Shown piece by piece: positions 17,895 through 27,096 of a stretch of DNA of 64,000 nucleotides. Under the pieces are notes generated by a model. The model was given only the letters and a program-made list of their open reading frames with translations, made no database searches and was not told the DNA's origin. The stretch comes from Pseudomonadota bacterium. GTDB lineage: Bacteria; SAR324; XYD2-FULL-50-16; JAHJRI01. Positions within the stretch are counted from its first letter, which is position 1; the number at the start of each line of letters is the position of its first letter. Location of the stretch: contig JAKSDL010000174.1 of the NCBI GenBank assembly GCA_022360105.1, forward strand, positions 15,315-79,314, read 5' to 3'. The position numbers and the translations under genes were made by a program.

Positions 17895-18620
17895 TCAGGA
17901 ATAGAGCCCGCCATTTACCGATATCGTTTCGCCGGTAATATATGATGATTTCTCCGACGCCAGAAAACCAATCAATTCTGCAACCTCCTCCGGTTCACCA
18001 AATCGATTGAGAGGAATGAGTTTTTTTAATTCTTTTTCCGGCATGGCATGGGTCATTTCTGTCTTTATAAAGCCCGGTGCTACAGCATTCACAGTCACTT
18101 TCCGCTTTCCGACTTCCTGGGCCAAAGCTTTTGTTGCTCCGATGATACCCGCTTTGGCTGCTGAATAGTTTACCTGGCCTGGAACACCTTTTTGTCCTGA
18201 TAAAGACACGACATTGATAATTCTTCCATATTTGTTAGCCAGCATGTCTTTTAAAACCAAACGGGTTACAAAAAAGAAGCTGTTTAGGTTGGTATTCATG
18301 ACCGAAGTCCATTCTTCGGTTTTCATCCACATTAACAGATTGTCTTGGGCAATGCCGGCGTTGTTAACTAACACTTCGATGGTTTCTTCATGACTGTCGA
18401 TCCAGCCACCCAATATAGATTCAACACTGGTCTGATCGGACACATCAAAAGGAAGTAATTCGGCCCTGCCTCCTTTTTCTTTGAGTATCTCAAGCGTGTT
18501 ATCTGCTTCTTCCCGGTTGGAACGATAGTTTATCAACACATGATAACCCATTTCTGCCAGGCGACAGGTAATGGAACGTCCAATGCCCCTTGATCCCCCG
18601 GTTACTAACGCGACTTTCAT
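17895..18620 (-). CDS. 3-oxoacyl-ACP reductase (FabG family)
   Basis: Classical short-chain dehydrogenase of 241 aa. The NADPH-binding glycine motif TGGSRGIGRS is at residues 7-16, NNAG at 86-89, and the active site has Ser139, Tyr152 and Lys156 (NYSAAKAG). The C-terminus ETISVNGGLYS matches FabG. It reduces the 3-ketoacyl-ACP made by the ketosynthases. It is the most upstream gene of the polyene operon, so its 267-bp upstream gap probably holds the main promoter. Confidence 0.92.
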   Translation of the reverse strand: MKVALVTGGSRGIGRSITCRLAEMGYHVLINYRSNREEADNTLEILKEKGGRAELLPFDVSDQTSVESILGGWIDSHEETIEVLVNNAGIAQDNLLMWMKTEEWTSVMNTNLNSFFFVTRLVLKDMLANKYGRIINVVSLSGQKGVPGQVNYSAAKAGIIGATKALAQEVGKRKVTVNAVAPGFIKTEMTHAMPEKELKKLIPLNRFGEPEEVAELIGFLASEKSSYITGETISVNGGLYS

Positions 18621-18818
18621 AAATATTCCTGCTTTTGCCCTTTGTTTTTAGACGTTTACGGCTCAGCTATTGTTTTTAGAAGATTTTAGCCGATTAATAA
18701 CGATATTTGCCACGCCACTGCTCTGTCAATATTGAATTCCATTGGGATTACTCCAGAGAATTCTATCACCTGGGTTCACACCAAAAAGCACGTAATTAAG
18801 GTATTATTCTGATTATTT

Positions 18819-18835
18819 CTGCTGACAATCAGCAG
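18819..18835. repeat. Perfect 7-bp inverted repeat in the gap upstream of fabG-like gene
   Basis: CTGCTGA CAA TCAGCAG forms a hairpin with a 3-nt loop in the 267-bp gap between the DUF1566/porin-like gene (ends 18888) and the ketoreductase. No T-run follows on either strand, so it is not a convincing intrinsic terminator. An operator site or weak pause is possible. I see no other gene in this gap. Confidence 0.35.
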
Positions 18836-18887
18836 GGCGATCCTACATCAATGTCATTAAATTATGAGGATTGTGACATCCGCGAAT

Positions 18888-20312
18888 CTAGAAAATCACT
18901 AAAAAACCGGCCGTTATTCCTATGGGATAAATGTTCAATGATTCATAATCACAAGTATCAAGATCACTTGGAGTGGCACTATTTGAGCAATCATATTTTC
19001 TCAGTTTGACTGAGGCTAGGTCAAATCCTGCTTCAAAACCGATCGAGACCTTGCGATCGCGCATAATCTCCATTCCCCCGCTAGCAGCAATCCCCAAGGC
19101 TTCGGATTCAACAAAATTACCCCAGGCATTCAATTTGGAAATGCCTCCCTGGATATAAATGATTTTGGAATTATTCGGGCCAACCGGGAAAGAATAACCG
19201 GCGTTCACTGCAAGCGGAAATGCCGTGAAACGGTATTCATCATCGTCATCATTATCTATGAGCGCCAGATAGTACATCAAGGGTCCCACCCTGCCGCCGA
19301 GCCTCAATCCGGATTCAAACTGGTAATAAGGACTAAACACGACACCTACAGGTAGTCCGGAGCTGCCATCATCCAATGAGTGCTCCTGTTCTTCGATGTT
19401 ATGATCGTAAACATCAACCACCCGGCTGAATCCGGAGACGTATGTCGGTGCTATAACCCAGTGTATGCCGGTCGCATCATTTTTGGGTTCCTGATTTTGG
19501 GTGGGTTCCAGGGCATCGTCTTGATCGATTTGATTATTGACAGGAAAAGCAACAAACATTTCCTGCCCTTTTGCACAGCGAACGTGATATCGGTTTTCAA
19601 TCCAGTCGCTGAACAATTCACCCTCAGAAACAGTGTAGCCCCAGGCATAGTACCTGTCCTCGTGGTGGGGTGTGGAAGACCAATAATAGTCCTTTCGTTC
19701 GGGAAACAGTTTTTGTATGGCATAGGACGATCCCATCTCTTTGCTGTTTGGTAGCCTCCAATCTGTGCTGCCGGCTAGCGAAAGATTTTGACAATACTCT
19801 TTGGCTGCTTTCCAGTTCATTTTTCCGGCTTCATCCTTTTGCCAGGTTAAATCAGTTGCCGGATCATACACCGTTGCTTTGTCCGCCACTGCTCCGGAAA
19901 CTTTAGGCGGATCTGAGCATTCCAGAGAAAGCAGTCTGGAATGTTTTTTACAAATCAAAGGTTTTTTTTCCTCTTTTGCCTTGATGATCGATTTAAACAA
20001 GGCTTGTTGGAATGCCCTGGTTCCTTCCAGATTTGATTCGGCATACGAAATCAACTTTGGACCTTTGATTACCAACATCAAACCAGGTTTCAGGTCCGTC
20101 AGTGTAAGCCGATACAGGCATTCCTTGCTTGCAATGCCACTGGGCGGAGTTTCAGATACCGGTTCGATGTATTGAGAAAGTTCAATCAGGCCGATTTGCT
20201 CCACTACTTCCCGGGAAAGCGAATGCTTTCCTTCGACAACCAGATAACAATTGGCTGACAAAGCAACAGGAATTCCCAGCATCAGGAAAACCAATAAAAT
20301 ATGTTTTTTCAT
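18888..20312 (-). CDS. Exported protein with DUF1566 (Lcl) domain and predicted C-terminal beta-barrel
   Basis: About 474 aa from the ATG at 20312, chosen because it gives a clean signal peptide (MKKHILLVFLMLGIPVALSA); a start 18 codons upstream does not. The middle carries one DUF1566/Lcl domain, with LTWQKDEAGKMNWKAAKEYC, DWRLPNSKEM, YYWSSTP and RYHVRCAKG. The C-terminal half has alternating, aromatic-rich strands ending in FLVIF, typical of an outer-membrane barrel. Lcl domains are lectin-like surface modules. It lies downstream of a polysaccharide deacetylase and a relative with three Lcl copies, so a cell-surface role is likely. Exact function unknown. Confidence 0.75.
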   Translation of the reverse strand: MKKHILLVFLMLGIPVALSANCYLVVEGKHSLSREVVEQIGLIELSQYIEPVSETPPSGIASKECLYRLTLTDLKPGLMLVIKGPKLISYAESNLEGTRAFQQALFKSIIKAKEEKKPLICKKHSRLLSLECSDPPKVSGAVADKATVYDPATDLTWQKDEAGKMNWKAAKEYCQNLSLAGSTDWRLPNSKEMGSSYAIQKLFPERKDYYWSSTPHHEDRYYAWGYTVSEGELFSDWIENRYHVRCAKGQEMFVAFPVNNQIDQDDALEPTQNQEPKNDATGIHWVIAPTYVSGFSRVVDVYDHNIEEQEHSLDDGSSGLPVGVVFSPYYQFESGLRLGGRVGPLMYYLALIDNDDDDEYRFTAFPLAVNAGYSFPVGPNNSKIIYIQGGISKLNAWGNFVESEALGIAASGGMEIMRDRKVSIGFEAGFDLASVKLRKYDCSNSATPSDLDTCDYESLNIYPIGITAGFLVIF

Positions 20313-20430
20313 GTTCGATCGTTTGTGGGTATTTTTAAAGAAAGGTAATTTTACGTTCACGCTCATTAATAATGAGATATTTTTTCCTAGTCAAATCATT
20401 ATATTTCCAGGTAATTACCGGCTGCTAAAC

Positions 20431-20832
20431 CTACTCTGAATCGTTTTTTTGTCCTTTCCGGTGCAGGGACAGAACATCCGGGCCTAAAAACCTCCTGAGC
20501 CCCCTGGTGGCACTCCATTTTAGAAAGGTATTCATGTAGATGACCGTGTCCTTTCCTGCGATAAATACGCCAAGTATAAAAACCAGGTGAGAGAGCCCAT
20601 AGGTTAGGGGTGAACCAATCGCAAACAGGAGGGGTTCCTTGAAATAAACTGCAAGCACACCCAAAGCGCTAACCATTGGCCAGCCAATGACATAACTGAA
20701 ACCAATGATGATCAGGCCGATGACGAATTTCACCGAGGGTTTCCTTTTGAACATTTCCAGATCTACCGGATTTTCCAGTAGATTTCTAATTTTTTTAGAT
20801 TTAGCTAATCGGATTTTAATTTGCTTGAGCAT
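20431..20832 (-). CDS. Small predicted membrane protein
   Basis: Basic protein of 133 aa with about three hydrophobic segments (FVIGLIIIGFSYVIGWPMV, ALGVLAVYF/LLFAIG, LSHLVFILGVFIAG) between charged ends. I do not recognise a family with confidence. It follows the polysaccharide deacetylase gene by 46 bp on the same strand, so it is probably co-transcribed. Its length, strand agreement and topology favour a real gene. Confidence 0.6.
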   Translation of the reverse strand: MLKQIKIRLAKSKKIRNLLENPVDLEMFKRKPSVKFVIGLIIIGFSYVIGWPMVSALGVLAVYFKEPLLFAIGSPLTYGLSHLVFILGVFIAGKDTVIYMNTFLKWSATRGLRRFLGPDVLSLHRKGQKNDSE

Positions 20833-20878
20833 TGGTCGGATGAAGCTTCACAGCAGGAAATCGCTGTTTCATGTGACG

Positions 20879-21730
20879 TTAAAATATCTCGTGGCTTATC
20901 TTCTCCATAACCGGTCTATTGATCAATGTTGAGAGAAGAACTGCCTGTAATTGTTTTTGTTTTAATCCATTCATAAGCCGTTCAACTTCACTTAGCCAAT
21001 CCGCTACGGAAAATTCCGGATATGGCTTGCAATCGTGCAGCAGTACGATATCTCCTCCTTTGATTTTAGACAAAATCCTGTTTCCCAAATCTTTTGTTTT
21101 GCGATTTCCGAAATCGCGGGGACGACAACTGAAACCGACGCAGTACATTCCAAGCTGTAACAGGATATTATGTAGTCTGGGATTGGTGATTCCAACAGGC
21201 GGTCTGAATGCAAAGGTTTTGATTCCCCCGGATATCAGCTGATCCTGACAATCTTCGATTTCTCTGCGGATGGTACGTTTACCTCGCAGCATCAAAAAAA
21301 CATCATGATGTTGGGTATGGTTTCCAATTTCATGACCTTCTTGAATCATGCGCCGAATAAGGTGAGATGATTCTTTTGCTTTGCTGCCGGTAACAAAAAA
21401 AGTGGTTTTGACTTGATAACGCTTTAATAGATCCAGCAGCGGTTCTGTAACAGCTGGATCGGGGCCGTCGTCAAAGGTCAACGCAATTTGACTGGTGGAT
21501 TGGGGAGCTTTGTTAATGATGGGTAAAAAAAATGCCAGTTTCAGAAAATAGGGAGCAATGGCAATAAGAAAGAGGTAGACCACTGCAAAGGCTAAGGCAA
21601 ATTGGTAATTTATCCAGAATAAGCCTGTAAAAACAATAATACTAACACCACTTGCAATGTGGAATTTTGTCAGTGGTGGATTGCGCCAGGGTAGGCTTTT
21701 GTCATTGGAATCATGATCGTTTACGTTCAT
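20879..21730 (-). CDS. Polysaccharide deacetylase (NodB homology domain)
   Basis: Protein of 283 aa with two N-terminal membrane segments (about residues 28-70) then a NodB domain. TFDDGPDP contains the metal and catalytic aspartates (Asp87, Asp88), GNHTQHHD provides the zinc-binding histidines (138, 142), and AFRPPVGI is the next active-site block. A late LLHDC completes the set. It should remove N- or O-acetyl groups from an envelope polysaccharide at the membrane surface. It lies 16 bp downstream of the triple-Lcl protein and upstream of a small membrane protein, suggesting an envelope-modification group. Confidence 0.88.
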   Translation of the reverse strand: MNVNDHDSNDKSLPWRNPPLTKFHIASGVSIIVFTGLFWINYQFALAFAVVYLFLIAIAPYFLKLAFFLPIINKAPQSTSQIALTFDDGPDPAVTEPLLDLLKRYQVKTTFFVTGSKAKESSHLIRRMIQEGHEIGNHTQHHDVFLMLRGKRTIRREIEDCQDQLISGGIKTFAFRPPVGITNPRLHNILLQLGMYCVGFSCRPRDFGNRKTKDLGNRILSKIKGGDIVLLHDCKPYPEFSVADWLSEVERLMNGLKQKQLQAVLLSTLINRPVMEKISHEIF

Positions 21731-21746
21731 CTGTTGTGAAACCGAA

Positions 21747-23651
21747 TTACTTCATTTGGCCACGTACGCAGCGAACATTGTACGACTTATACTTAATCCC
21801 GTTTTTAAACATAGCACCGGTGCTAATAGTCATTCCCCATGCCCAGGGCATAAAACCGCTGCCTTCGGTTGATGACCAGTAGTAACCGTTTACCAGGCCT
21901 GGAAATTGATCTTGAATAGCGTGGGATGATTCAAGCTCGACTTTGTTTGGAAGTCGCCAGTCGGAGTCTCCTCCGAGTTCCAGGTTTTCACAGTATTGAA
22001 TGGCGTCTTCCCAATCGAATGCTCCGGCCTCACCGCGTTGCCAGACAAGTCTTGTTTCCCTGTCCTCAAGTATGACTGCAGCTTCATCAACTTCTCCCTT
22101 GACACAACGGACATTATACTTTTCTTCTTTGTGTCCGTTGTCAAACATATCTCCGGCACTTGATTCCATTCCCCAGGCATAATCCGGGTATTCTTTGTTT
22201 GTGGTGGATGTCCAGTAGTAACCGCTGACAAGGTTAGGGAAGCTGCCTTTGAATCGGTTGGTGGTGTTCAATTCATCCTTATTGGGAAGTCGCCAATCTC
22301 GTTCCCCGCCCAGCTCCAACAAATTACAGTAATCCATGGCTTTTTTCCAAAGCATGGGACCACCCTCACCTTTTTGCCAGTACAGCCCGGTTATTTCGTC
22401 CACCACATAAGGTTTTTCAGGTTCTTTCACTCCCCTGACACAGCGAACGTTGTACTGTGTCGTTTTGCTGCCATCTCCAAACATGTAACCGGAACTGGCC
22501 GTCATCCCCCATGCGTAATAGTTATAGTCGTTGTTTGTGGTAGACGACCAGTAATAACCATTCACCAGGTTTGGAAATTTATCATTGAGGGGAAATGAAG
22601 ATTCCAGTTCCTTTTTGTCAGGTAATCGCCAATCATCTCTATCAGCCAGGTTTAACCGTTTGCAGTAGTCTATGGCTTTGTTCCAGGATTTCTCTCCTCC
22701 TTCACTTTTTTGCCAATAGAGGCCGGTGGATTCGTCAAATATGTACAGCTCATGTTCATCAATTTTTGTGGCTGTAGGCGTGGCTGCCGCAACAGGGGCT
22801 GCTTCGGAAAGATCTTTGGTCAGTTTGTCAGCCAGGGCGACCAAGGCTACATCAAAGTTCCCCACTCCTCCGGAATGTTTCACCGTTTTGGCTGAAACGA
22901 TGGAGCCATCCTGAATATCCATGATCTTTCCGGAAAAATAATAGGTATTTTTGTTCAAACGTCTGACCGAAGTCGAAACAACCCTGTCCACACCCAGCTG
23001 TTTTCCGATCAGTGCTGCGCAAGCATCCCTGGTACACCCGGTGGCTTTTTGAAGCTCCTCCGGATTTAATCGGTCTATGTCTGCACTGGATGCCATATTA
23101 AACGCTCTTGATTCACCCAGGGCTTCACGAAATACATCACTAAAAATTCTTCGTTGATCAGTATTTAAAAACGTTGCTTCGATATCGAGTACTGCCACCA
23201 GGGTGGTTCTGCGGTGCTCCGTATCAAATTCAACTACGGCCTGATATACAACCTCACCATCCATGGTGCCTTTGAATGCCTTAAGGTACAAGGTACCCTT
23301 GTTGCCTTTTTGCTGATAGTTTCCTTTGATGAAAATGGAATTTCCCGAAGAAACTCCGGTAAGGCTTTCGTTTATATCGACCAGACGAACCCCGGGAAAT
23401 TGCTTCTCAAAGGCGAAAAACAGGTCTGTTTCAATGCGCTTGCCGAGTTCGTCTTTCTGTTTTGTGTAGTAGTTGGTGATGCCACTGATAATCACATTAC
23501 TCTTTTCAGGTATCTTGCCGGATCGTTTGATATCAATAACTGCCTCCCGCATGGCACTTGGTAAAGAAGCGCTAAAACCGTCCGTCGGAAGAACGAATAG
23601 AAAAACAAAAAAGATGACAATTGGTAATTGCAAGGAAATGTTTTGTTTCAC
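21747..23651 (-). CDS. Exported protein with three tandem DUF1566 (Lcl) domains
   Basis: Protein of 634 aa starting at a GTG (23651) preceded by a strong AGGAG site. After the signal peptide, residues 30-290 resemble CsgG-like/Curli-assembly family domains (a CTRDACAALIGKQLGVDRVVS segment). Three Lcl repeats of about 110 aa follow. Each repeat contains GLYWQK or LVWQR, a Cys in the AxxYC helix, DWRLPxKxEL, GYYWSS/TST, AWGM and a closing YNVRCV. The paired Cys of each repeat suggests one disulfide per domain. The repeats are clearly related duplications. Probably a periplasmic or surface binding protein; ligand unknown. Confidence 0.8.
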   Translation of the reverse strand: MKQNISLQLPIVIFFVFLFVLPTDGFSASLPSAMREAVIDIKRSGKIPEKSNVIISGITNYYTKQKDELGKRIETDLFFAFEKQFPGVRLVDINESLTGVSSGNSIFIKGNYQQKGNKGTLYLKAFKGTMDGEVVYQAVVEFDTEHRRTTLVAVLDIEATFLNTDQRRIFSDVFREALGESRAFNMASSADIDRLNPEELQKATGCTRDACAALIGKQLGVDRVVSTSVRRLNKNTYYFSGKIMDIQDGSIVSAKTVKHSGGVGNFDVALVALADKLTKDLSEAAPVAAATPTATKIDEHELYIFDESTGLYWQKSEGGEKSWNKAIDYCKRLNLADRDDWRLPDKKELESSFPLNDKFPNLVNGYYWSSTTNNDYNYYAWGMTASSGYMFGDGSKTTQYNVRCVRGVKEPEKPYVVDEITGLYWQKGEGGPMLWKKAMDYCNLLELGGERDWRLPNKDELNTTNRFKGSFPNLVSGYYWTSTTNKEYPDYAWGMESSAGDMFDNGHKEEKYNVRCVKGEVDEAAVILEDRETRLVWQRGEAGAFDWEDAIQYCENLELGGDSDWRLPNKVELESSHAIQDQFPGLVNGYYWSSTEGSGFMPWAWGMTISTGAMFKNGIKYKSYNVRCVRGQMK

Positions 23652-23968
23652 AACTAGCTCCTAAGGAGGTCATTATTGATTTGAAAAGATATCCGGGAAG
23701 TGTACGAATATCTAAAACCTAGTATTCTGCTTGCACTATTTTACTGCGTCGCTTCAAAGAGTTCAATTCCACGTAGTCTTCCCAATCTAACCATATCTAT
23801 TTTTGATAGGCAATATTGAACAAGTCCTGGAGCGACTACAAATTATTCCGATGGTTTGCTTATGGAGTTTACCATCTAATTCCTGTAATAAATAAAGCCA
23901 TAGTAACCTGAATGATCTAAATTTAAACGATCAGGTGATGTTTTAGCGTAAAAAATGGATGTTCTGCA
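23652..23968. other. Divergent intergenic region, 317 bp
   Basis: Separates the leftward triple-Lcl gene from the rightward hydrolase gene, so it should hold both promoters. The ribosome site of the leftward gene (AGGAG on the minus strand, about 23656-23660) is visible. An imperfect inverted repeat TGATC...GATCA lies near 23920-23935. I see no gene or RNA here. Confidence 0.5.
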
Positions 23969-24892
23969 ATGAAAGCAGCAATTCAAGCAGGAATTTTGAG
24001 TCTCATTGTGATCTGTTTTGTCACTATCAGCGGTGCTTGGTATATCTCTTCCGGCTTGTTGCAACCGGAGAAAACCAAATGTGACAAAGAAAATTACGTG
24101 TATTGTGGTACACCTGCGGAGCTTGGTCTGCGATACCGTAATACAATAATTCGGACTGTAGACGATGTGGCCATCAGCGCCTGGTACATTCCGGGCGAGA
24201 AAAATTATCCCGGGATTGTTCTAATACCCGGGATAGGCGATACCCGACATGTAGGACTTAGATATGCACCTTCGCTTCATGCTGCAGGGTTTAATTTGCT
24301 GTTGATCGATCTGAGAAACAGCGGAAAAAGTGGCGGGCATTTCAATTCCATGGGATATCATGAACGAAAAGATGTCCATGCAGCAATCAATCATCTGCTT
24401 TATCGGAGGAGAGCTTCTTCAGCAGGTGTATTCGGATTCTCCACCGGAGCCGGAATTGCTATCCTGGCCATGGCTGAAAATAAAAACATCAAAGTGGGTG
24501 TGTTTGAGTCAGGATTCACGAACTTTGACAGTGTGGTCAGCAACGAATTGACCCGGCAATATGGAACGAAAGCATCGATATTGTATCCGCTCATCACCGG
24601 ATTGTTTCAGATTCGATCCCGGGCAGAAATAGCTTCTTTAAACCCCCAGCAGGCAATTGCTAAAATTTCACCTCGGCCGGTATTCGTAATTCATGGTAAT
24701 GCTGATCCTGTTGTGGATTTTAAACAGGGAAAAAGCCTGTTCGTCGCAGCCAAGCAACCCAAGCGATTCTGGCCCGTGTTTAACAGCGGACATGTTCAGT
24801 CCTGGCAGGCGGATAAACAACGGGCCGAAAAGGAGATTCCTTCATTTTTTGCCAGCCACCTCAAATTCCCGCAACCTCCTCCGGTGAGATAA
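23969..24892 (+). CDS. Membrane-anchored alpha/beta hydrolase
   Basis: Protein of 307 aa with an N-terminal membrane segment (residues 5-30) and an alpha/beta-hydrolase domain. The nucleophile elbow is GFSTGAG with Ser158, the acid is likely the Asp in HGNADPVVDF, and the histidine is in NSGHVQSW. IDLRNSGKSGGH is the oxyanion-side loop. Members hydrolyse esters or amides, but the substrate cannot be predicted. It stands alone between a leftward gene and the convergent CaiB gene, which ends 41 bp beyond it. Similar to YfhR/BEM46-type hydrolases. Confidence 0.85.
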   Translation: MKAAIQAGILSLIVICFVTISGAWYISSGLLQPEKTKCDKENYVYCGTPAELGLRYRNTIIRTVDDVAISAWYIPGEKNYPGIVLIPGIGDTRHVGLRYAPSLHAAGFNLLLIDLRNSGKSGGHFNSMGYHERKDVHAAINHLLYRRRASSAGVFGFSTGAGIAILAMAENKNIKVGVFESGFTNFDSVVSNELTRQYGTKASILYPLITGLFQIRSRAEIASLNPQQAIAKISPRPVFVIHGNADPVVDFKQGKSLFVAAKQPKRFWPVFNSGHVQSWQADKQRAEKEIPSFFASHLKFPQPPPVR

Positions 24893-24933
24893 GAACCTGT
24901 GTGGGGCCGTCAAGACTATTATCCAATATCATC

Positions 24934-26187
24934 TTAATTGGGTATGGCTTGTTTAATGATTCCCTTTTCGGACAAGGTTTGAATCTCTTCTTTTGAAAAA
25001 CCATTTTCTTCCAGCACCTGCCTTGAATGTTGACCGATCACCGGTGCTTCGGTCTTTATCCCTGCATCGTTTTCACTGAATGATATGGGATATCCCGGAA
25101 CATTGATCTTGCCTAATCCTTTGTAGTCAACTGCCTTTATGAACTCGTTAGCCTGGGCCTGCGGATCGTGTTGAACATCTTCTATTCGTTGTACCGGACA
25201 GAACATCATTCTGTGTTTTTGGAAATCCACCATCCATTCGAACATGGTTTTTTGGGCAAACACGTTGTCAAAAATCTCAATAAGCCGTTCATAGTTTTTC
25301 GGTCTTCCCATATCATCCGTGTAATCGGGGTCGTCCAAAAGTTGGGTCTGATCGGTTATTTCACAAAATGTTTTCCAATACCGTTCTTCCGGATGATGCG
25401 TTCCCATGATCCAGCGACCGTCCTTACAACAAAATGTATTTCGCAAAGGAGAATGAACCAGTCGATTGGCTTCCACACAAGGATTGATTCCAAGTGCGTT
25501 GTGGAGAAGCAAATTCGGATGTTGGAGCCATAAGGAAGTTCCATATAAAGAAGTATGTACCTCCTGACCATGCCCTTGGCGCTCTCTTGCCAGCAGCGCC
25601 GTGATGATAGCGTGGCTGAGACTGATCGCGGTTGCCTGGTCCAGAATTCCCAATTGCAAGGGTGCCGGAATCGGTTGCCCGGTAACGAACATCATGCCTG
25701 AACATGCCTGGCCTAACGGGTCAAAGGCACCAATATCAGCCATCATTCCTTCCGCTCCATAACCGGATACACTGGCGTGAATGATCTTGGGATTCAAAGC
25801 CTTTATAGGTTCATAGTCTATTTTAAGCTTCTTTTTGGTTGATTTTCTGAGGTTAGTCATAAAGACATCGGCGGATGTAATCAGTCTTTCAAAAACAGCT
25901 CTACCCTCATCCTGCTTAATATCAAGGCAAATGTTTTTTTTGTTTCGATTGGAGATTTCAAACATGATGCTTTCTCCATCCTTTTTGGAAAGATCGATCG
26001 ATCCGACATCGGTCCAATAACGAATCGGATCACCGGCAGGTGCTTCAATTTTGATGATTTCGGCTCCCAAATCTCCCAAAATCGCCGTTCCTCCCGGTCC
26101 GGCATGGAAAACACCATATTCAACTATTTTGATTCCTTCCAGCGGTCCAGGTTTGACTGATGAATCCTTATTCTTATCCTGTTCCAT
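24934..26187 (-). CDS. CaiB/BaiF family CoA transferase (class III)
   Basis: Protein of 417 aa. Family features are the N-terminal GIKIVEYGVFHAGP, the CoA-binding LGAEIIKIEAPAGDP and the NRNKKNICLDIK segment. The likely catalytic aspartate is Asp156 in GAFDPLGQACSG, which forms the acyl-aspartyl intermediate in this class. It moves CoA between carboxylic acids. It lies 64 bp downstream of a TetR gene on the same strand, so the pair probably responds to an acyl-CoA or related ligand. Substrate unknown; nothing in the immediate context defines it. Confidence 0.88.
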   Translation of the reverse strand: MEQDKNKDSSVKPGPLEGIKIVEYGVFHAGPGGTAILGDLGAEIIKIEAPAGDPIRYWTDVGSIDLSKKDGESIMFEISNRNKKNICLDIKQDEGRAVFERLITSADVFMTNLRKSTKKKLKIDYEPIKALNPKIIHASVSGYGAEGMMADIGAFDPLGQACSGMMFVTGQPIPAPLQLGILDQATAISLSHAIITALLARERQGHGQEVHTSLYGTSLWLQHPNLLLHNALGINPCVEANRLVHSPLRNTFCCKDGRWIMGTHHPEERYWKTFCEITDQTQLLDDPDYTDDMGRPKNYERLIEIFDNVFAQKTMFEWMVDFQKHRMMFCPVQRIEDVQHDPQAQANEFIKAVDYKGLGKINVPGYPISFSENDAGIKTEAPVIGQHSRQVLEENGFSKEEIQTLSEKGIIKQAIPN

Positions 26188-26251
26188 GTCATATCCTTGA
26201 TTTTGTTTACATCAAATTAGCGGTTTAAATTCAGATGGTATGTTTGTTACC

Positions 26252-26860
26252 TTAGTCTGAATTATCTGCTCCAAATCCCCTCAAAATAAAATCCACCATG
26301 GCTTCGCATATTTCATCCACAGAAAGATCTCCCTGGGGAGAATACCATTTAACAATCCAGTTCATTGCCCCTATCGAAGCCATGTAGGACATTTTCCAAT
26401 TGACAGCTTTGAATTCACCGGAGGCAATACCTTGCTCAATGATTTCGCGGCAGGCCTCATCAAACTTGTCACGTTTGGCTATGATTTTTGAACGCCATTT
26501 TTCCGGTAGAATCAATTCCTGCTGCCGTAAAGCTCCGATGATGTTTTTTTGGGTGGCCGTCTTGATATAGTGTGTCACTATATCCTTCAATTTAGCCGAA
26601 GGTTTCTTAGCTGTTGCATTTACTTTCGTTACCACGGCCAAAATTTCATCCAGGGCTTCCAACTGAATTAAATACAATACTTCATCCTTGCTTTTTACAT
26701 AGTGATAAAGACTGGCCTTGCTGAGCTTCAGACGAGATGCTATCTCTTCGAGGGAGGCTTTTTCATAACCTTTTTTGGCAAAAATCCTGGCAGCGTGTTG
26801 CAGAATTTTTCTCCTCTTCTCCCGATACCTGATTTCCCTGAAAGATAAAGTAGAATTCAC
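26252..26860 (-). CDS. TetR-family transcriptional regulator
   Basis: Protein of 202 aa starting at GTG (26860). The helix-turn-helix is clear: ILQHAARIFAKKGYEKAS, LEEIASRLKLSKASLYHYVKSK, followed by an all-helical ligand domain. It is upstream of and probably co-transcribed with the CaiB gene. An imperfect 34-bp palindrome immediately before its start (26867-26900) is a likely operator for autoregulation. TetR proteins of this acyl-metabolism type often bind acyl-CoA. Confidence 0.9.
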   Translation of the reverse strand: MNSTLSFREIRYREKRRKILQHAARIFAKKGYEKASLEEIASRLKLSKASLYHYVKSKDEVLYLIQLEALDEILAVVTKVNATAKKPSAKLKDIVTHYIKTATQKNIIGALRQQELILPEKWRSKIIAKRDKFDEACREIIEQGIASGEFKAVNWKMSYMASIGAMNWIVKWYSPQGDLSVDEICEAMVDFILRGFGADNSD

Positions 26861-26866
26861 AGTTTT

Positions 26867-26900
26867 TTGTAATAAGTATTTATAAATAAGTTATTTACAA
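26867..26900. promoter_or_regulatory. Candidate TetR operator
   Basis: An AT-rich imperfect palindrome starts TTGTAATAA and ends TTATTTACAA. The arms match apart from one inserted base. It begins 7 bp upstream of the TetR start codon, the usual place for an autoregulatory operator. Position and symmetry are seen; binding is inferred. Confidence 0.4.
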
Positions 26901-27096
26901 TCAACTTTAGTTTGAAATTCGATTTATAGTTGGTATTCTAATTAAGTTTGGTTTTTGTGTCAAATTACACTCCCCAAAAAAGATCTTTCAGCCTTGGATT
27001 TGCTTTTTGAAATATTGATTCTGCAGGAACTAGCGGTGAAGGGTGGGAGACATCCAAGCCAATGTCATTTTATAAAGAGAATCGGGATTGATTATT

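Noticed and set aside
21747..23651. DUF1566 proteins as targets of a diversity-generating retroelement
   Set aside because: No reverse transcriptase gene and no template repeat near the gene are visible in the window.
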